Shown: positions 59,867-64,000 of the stretch, piece after piece
Numbering within the stretch: position 1 is the first letter of the stretch
Layout: every line of letters starts with the position of its first letter
DNA from: Pogostemon cablin
Lineage: Eukaryota; Streptophyta; Magnoliopsida; Lamiales; Lamiaceae
Length of the DNA stretch: 64,000 nt
NCBI GenBank assembly: GCA_023678885.1
Contig: CM043012.1
Span: 16,838,036 to 16,902,035, forward strand
Direction of reading: 5' to 3'
Made by a program: the position numbers and the translations under genes
The notes under the pieces: model-generated
Told to the model about the DNA's origin: nothing
Database searches by the model: none
The model's input: the letters and a program-made list of their open reading frames with translations, nothing else

Positions 59867-61303
59867 ATGTGCCTGAAGGATACTGGATTCTTTGTGATGG
59901 TTGAGACTTCTTGGAAGAATCAGGTCTTGAGGAGCAACCCTATAACTTGTTTTGCGACTAAACTTAAGCGCCTTAAAACTGATATTAAGCAATGGAATAG
60001 CAGTTTGTTTGGCAACATTTTTGATAAGTTGGATGTTGATATAAAGGTCCTTACTGATGTTCATGTGCGTATTGGTATGGAGGGGGATAGTGAAGAGCTT
60101 TTTCTTGAGGAAACAGATGCACATTCAGATTTAAATGATAAATTATTGGAGAAAAATTAGTTCTTCTCTGAGCAAAACAGATTGTCTTGGTTGAGGGATG
60201 GGGACAGGAACTCAGAATTCTTTCATAAGTATAGGAGGGTTCAACATACTAAACCTAGCATCAGGTATATGCAAGTTAATGGGAAGATGTTCGATGATCC
60301 GGCTATTATTGCCCAACATGTGGTGCAATATTATGAGCGACTATTTCGTAAGGTAGACCAGGATGAGAATTTTGAGCAATTGGACTTCATTAATAGATTT
60401 GTTAGCATAGAGCAGCAAAGCAATATTTCCCGGGTGCCAACAAGAGAGAAAATTAAAAATGCTGTCATGGACCTCTCTCCGGATAGTGCACCAGGGTCAG
60501 ATGGTTTTGGGGGCATCTTTTATCAGAGATGTTGGTCTATTATTGAAGAAGATCTCTATTTGGATATCCAATATTTTTTTGAATTTTCATGGAACCCGGA
60601 AGGTATCAACTGCAACTTCATTGTGCTGGTTCCCAAGGTTGCGGAGGCTGCTCGTATTGAGGATTACAGACCTATTAATCTTTGTAATTTCCTCTTCAAA
60701 ATCCTAACAAAAATTCTTGCCAGCAGATTAGGGACGATCTAACGGGATAATCTCAGTTGTAATCAGTTCGGATTTATACCTGGCAGGAGTATCCACAATT
60801 GTATTGCAGTTGCTTCAGAAGGTTTCAATAGCACACATAACTCGACCCGTGGAAGTATAGGATTTAAAGTAGACATTCACAAATCTTTTGATACACTTGG
60901 GTGGAACTTTGTTTTATATGCTTTGAGAAAAATGGGATTTGGCGAAACATTCATTTGATGGATCAAAACTATATTTCAATCGGCCAAAGTCTCAGTGTTG
61001 ATTAATGGAAGTCCAGCTAAAATTTTTTGATGTGGAAGATAAGTCAGTCAAGGAGATCCTTTATCCCCACTGTTGTTTTGTGTGGCGGAGGAAGTGCTAG
61101 GAAGATTGAATATAAGGTTGCATGTGGAGAAATTATGCAGGCTAAGATTAACGGACATACGTATATTCCTCCATATCTTTTTATGCAGATGGTATTGTTC
61201 TCGTTTAGATGGGTTGAGACAAATTCTTCATAATTATGCGAGGATTTCTGGACAAGAGTTTAACCCAGATAAATCAAAAGTCATTTTTGGAAAGCATGTT
61301 TGA
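59867..61303 (+). pseudogene. LINE A reverse transcriptase, altered catalytic box
   Basis: Segments recognised in order: WLRDGDRNSEFFHK (60188), APGSDGFGGIFYQRCW (block 0/1), YRPINLCNFLFKILTKILAS (60665-60725), NQFGFIPGRSIHNCI (60759-60805), FKVDIHKSFDTLGWNF (60864-60911), VSQGDPLSPLLF (about 61045-61080). The catalytic box near 61171-61197 reads FYADGIVL instead of FYADDIVL, so the second Asp is replaced by Gly. Stops at about 60740, 60957 and 61030 and frameshifts are present. Confidence 0.88.
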
Positions 61304-61306
61304 ACG

Positions 61307-62319
61307 GTGATTAAAAGGAGGGTGCATTCTACATTCGGAATTCAGGAGGAGAGTTTCCCATTCACTTATCTTGGTGCGCCAATTTTTATTGGGGCACCCA
61401 GGATTGCCTATTTTCAGCAAGCTACGGACAAAATTATCAGCAAGTTTCAGAGATGGAAAAGAGATGTGAATGAGAAGCATGGCTTTACTGTGGGTTGGAA
61501 GCGAATTTGTTGTCCGGCGACGGAAGGTGGACTGGGAATAATATCTATCAGGGCAACTAATGAATCGTATTTACTAAGCTGGCATGGGATATTATTGAGG
61601 GAAAAGGGAGCTATGGCCATGATTAAGGGGAAATGGTTTGATAGGGAGAATATGAAGGAAACATATATTCGATCCTCTATCAGATCAGCATGTATGGTAC
61701 ATATTAGAAGGCTGAAGAGAGAGGAGATATGGGTAGCTGGATACAACTCTAGAGTGCAATTTTGGCTTGACAACTGGATCAACACTCCTATTGCTGATTT
61801 GGTTAACATCCCGGAGGAATATATGCATATCTATGATGATACCATTGGTGATTATCTATATGACGAAGATTGGCATTTCACGGAGAGTTTTGTTAACACT
61901 TCTCCAGACATATAAACTCTATCTTATCTATACGCATGTCCTCTAACTTTGCGGATTGTAGGTTTTGGAGTAAATCTATGCAGGGCAGGGTTACCTCTCG
62001 TATTGCATACATGCATGCGAGGCCTGCTTTCTTGGAAGTTAATTGGGGAGCTTGGATTTGGTCAAATTTCATTCCACCTCAGCGTTCTATCACTTTATGG
62101 AAAGGTATTAATGTGAAACTCACTACATGGGATGTGCTATTAAGATGGGGTTTTATGGGCCCTTCGCGTTGTTACTTATGCAAGAATGGAGAGGAGACAT
62201 TAGATCATCTCTTTCTAGGATGCTCGATTTCTTCACAAATTCTGCACAAGGTTCTTGCAGGTTTTAATTTTGGCAACAAACTACACCTAGATCAGTCATT
62301 TGCTGAGTTCATTTTGTAG
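61307..62319 (+). pseudogene. LINE A post-RT region with zf-RVT zinc-binding segment
   Basis: The frame 61307-61915 contains SFPFTYLGAPIFIGAPR, then KRICCPATEGGLGIISIRAT, typical of plant LINE post-RT sequence, and the frame 61936-62319 contains WSNFIPPQRSITLWKGINVK then CYLCKNGEETLDHLFLGC, the CX2C...HX3-5C pattern of zf-RVT. A stop near 61914 separates them. It aligns closely with 51775-50857 (minus strand) of LINE B. Confidence 0.85.
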
Positions 62320-63103
62320 GCTGTGCATATTAAGGGAAGTAAACAAATTACAATTTTCTGGAGACTTGCAATAATATCATACATCTGGATTATTTGGCAG
62401 AAGAGAAATAAATACATGTTTGATGGATACACTGATGAGTTGAAGGACAAGAGCATAAGGGTCTCGGGCATAACAACTACTCTGATGGCGATTATTCGAG
62501 AAGGAGCCCATTTTCAGTTGGGTGCAATGAACAATATAGTGGAGGATTTATGCACTATCAAATACTTTGGTATTACTGGTACGCCGAGGAATGCTCATAA
62601 GTTTTTTCCGTCAGGTGGAAGTCGCCTGCTGCTGGGTGGACGAAAACGAATGTTGATGATTATGCAGCGGGCTCCCCGGGAGAGATTTCTGGAGGTGGCT
62701 TATTTCGCAATTCAAGAGAATTTTTGACGGGAGCCTTCACTAGTGGGTTTGGATATGGGTTTGCGATGAAGGCTGAACTTGGTACGGCATGCTTAGCTAT
62801 TGAATTTGCTTACCTTAGAGAGTGGAAACGATTATGGCTAGAGACAGATTTTATGTATGTGGTTTACGCTTTCACCCAGGATGATCCAGTTATATCATGG
62901 AGATGGTTAGGAAGATGGAGAGCAGCGAGAAATATGATCTTACAGATACATTTCACATTTCTCATATATATCGCGAGGGTAATTCAGCTGCTGATGCCTT
63001 ATTTATGGTTGGAGGGGAACTCGCCTGGCGACATTCATTGCCCACCTCATTTGAGAATATCCTATTTTCAGACATGAATCATGAGTACTTCAGATTTAAA
63101 TAA
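62320..63103 (+). pseudogene. LINE A linker and RNase H-like domain, frameshifted
   Basis: The frame 62323-62600 is the linker (WRLAIISYIWIIWQKRNKYM, then NNIVEDLCTIKYFGITGTPR). The RNase H-like domain then passes through three frames: about 62610-62720 (AAGWTKTNVDDYAAG, first Asp), 62724-62940 (KAELGTACLAIEFA and LWLETD) and 62897-63103 (HISHIYREGNSAADAL). At least two frameshifts break it. It parallels the intact copy in LINE B. Confidence 0.82.
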
Positions 63104-63197
63104 ATAGGATTTTTTCTAAACATCTTTTGTAACTTGTAACGATTTTCATTTTCTATTTTTAATGATAATGCTTATTTGCTAAAGAGCTTCACATTAC

Positions 63198-63598
63198 ATC
63201 CATAATAAAGCACTATTTGATCTTATTGTTCTTAACACTTAAGTAGAGGATGGTTGAGATAATTTACAAGCTTATAGTTACGCTTGTGTATTGATTGAAT
63301 TCGAGTGCGTATACTTTTACCCAAGAGGTGTACAGTTTATACACCTTGAGTATGAGAGAAATATATACTATCCTTGTGAGTAGGTGAAGTGAACATTTGA
63401 AATAGGTATATAATCGCCTTGTCTTGTGTGTTGAGGATTGATTGAATTGGGCATGTTTGAAAATGATTTGAATTGACAATAGAAATATACATTTAATTGT
63501 TTGATCATCCCTTATTACATGATTTTTCATCACATTATTTTCTCTTGGTTTGTCGTTTCGTTGTTCGAGGATGAACATCACCTTAAGTTTGGGAGGTT
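63198..63598 (+). other. 3' noncoding internal region of the gypsy element (part 2) with polypurine tract
   Basis: Resumes directly after the second TSD copy of LINE A. It ends with CACCTTAAGTTTGGGAGGTT (about 63579-63598), a polypurine tract like the CTTTAAGTTTGGG at 1602-1614. No coding sequence; the minus frame at 63581-63264 has no features. Confidence 0.7.
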
Positions 63599-64000
63599 TG
63601 ATGAGAGTGGAAATTCATGATCTTTAAGTATGATTTAATAGCTCTTTGATGTATTTTGATATTGTATATGTTTGAAAAGGTAATACTGTTGTTGTTACCG
63701 ATAAACGGTGCTCGACAGGTATTTTATCTCATTTTTCACAGGAAAAGAAGAAGAAAATAATCAAGTGTCGGAATGGAGATGTGAGAGGCTATGAGGAGCC
63801 ACTTGGATATCAACCGGACATTTAGCATCCTCGCCGTGCAGGGCGCCTAATCGGGTGGTGCTGCCAGGCGTCAAGGTGTAGCCACTGGGCGTGAGGGCAT
63901 TGCAGCCGAGCACTTCGAGAACATAATCGTCCATGCGACCGGGGAGGGGGGTTGCCCATTTGTGAAGAAGGTTGCCGGACGCCATGCCACGAAAAATAAC
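63599..64000 (+). repeat. 3' LTR of the gag-only gypsy element (runs off the window)
   Basis: Begins TGATGAGAGTGG directly after the polypurine tract and matches the 5' LTR from 52321 onward. Only the first 402 bp are in the window. Confidence 0.85.

Larger units (their letters stand above)
58553..63178 (+). mobile_element. L1-type LINE, nearly full-length but inactive (LINE A), 19-bp TSD
   Basis: The 4626-bp insertion is bounded by CTAAAGAGCTTCACATTAC at 58534-58552 and 63179-63197. On the plus strand it has an ORF1 tail (58571-58741), an endonuclease (59150-59863), reverse transcriptase (59867-61303), a zinc-binding region (61307-62319) and an RNase H-like domain (about 62610-63103). Most of ORF1 is missing at the 5' end. 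The 3' end has no long poly(A), only AATGATAATGCTTATTTG. Many stops and frameshifts make it inactive. Confidence 0.92.
52321..64000 (+). mobile_element. gag-only Ty3/gypsy element (nonautonomous), interrupted twice
   Basis: Order: 5' LTR (52321-54015), primer-binding site (54022-54039), gag start, antisense solo LTR (54453-56370), gag remainder (56376-57540), noncoding region, LINE A (58553-63178), noncoding remainder, polypurine tract, 3' LTR from 63599 to the window edge. Without the two insertions and their duplications the internal region is about 3.0 kb. It contains gag but no protease, reverse transcriptase, RNase H or integrase, so it resembles the gag-only 'TR-GAG' class. The 3' noncoding part is related to positions 1-1619. 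Confidence 0.8.

Overview
The window is nuclear DNA of a flowering plant, almost certainly a eudicot. It is AT-rich, the one clear host gene has 13 exons joined by GT-AG introns, and the rest is mostly nested plant transposable elements (Ty1/copia, Ty3/gypsy, L1-type LINEs, Mutator-like and hAT elements, and MITEs). The genus cannot be fixed from the sequence; Lamiales is only a guess.

Host gene. The only intact, convincing protein-coding gene is on the minus strand, with coding sequence from 23974 down to 18647. It encodes plastid 3-oxoacyl-ACP synthase II (KASII/FAB1 type). I could resolve all 13 coding exons; they sum to 1626 nt, a 541-residue protein, with every junction in frame. At 14.1-15.8 kb there are gene-like fragments (phytochrome-like, DOG1/TGA-like, and a Gln-rich reading frame) that look degenerate or chimeric.

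Left block (1-6.1 kb). The 3' end of a Ty3/gypsy element with its 1.58-kb LTR lies inside the reverse transcriptase of a minus-strand Ty1/copia element. From 6.1 to 13.1 kb the DNA is non-genic: a 4-copy minisatellite, Stowaway-like MITEs, two other MITE families, and an 835-bp GC-rich hAT-type element with a perfect 8-bp target duplication.

Middle block (24.3-49 kb). This is repeat-rich: several MITEs, a complete 891-bp internally scrambled copia/TRIM-like element (TSD TATTA), a Mutator-like element with about 100-bp terminal inverted repeats, a copia-type LTR with primer-binding site, two diverged copies of a plant gypsy-type 'putative transposase' reading frame (35.9-39.8 kb), and an LTR containing a 42-bp tandem array.

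Right block (49.0-64 kb). A Mutator-like element with about 200-bp inverted repeats contains the 3' half of a minus-strand LINE, which itself contains a 443-bp hAT-type MITE. It abuts a gag-only, apparently non-autonomous Ty3/gypsy element (5' LTR at 52.3 kb, 3' LTR running off the window). That element is interrupted by an antisense solo LTR (5-bp TSD) and by a 4.6-kb LINE (19-bp TSD).

I see no CRISPR array, no bacterial-type operon, and no evidence for a new enzymatic or defence system. What is notable is the well-resolved nesting of elements and several apparently non-autonomous derivatives.
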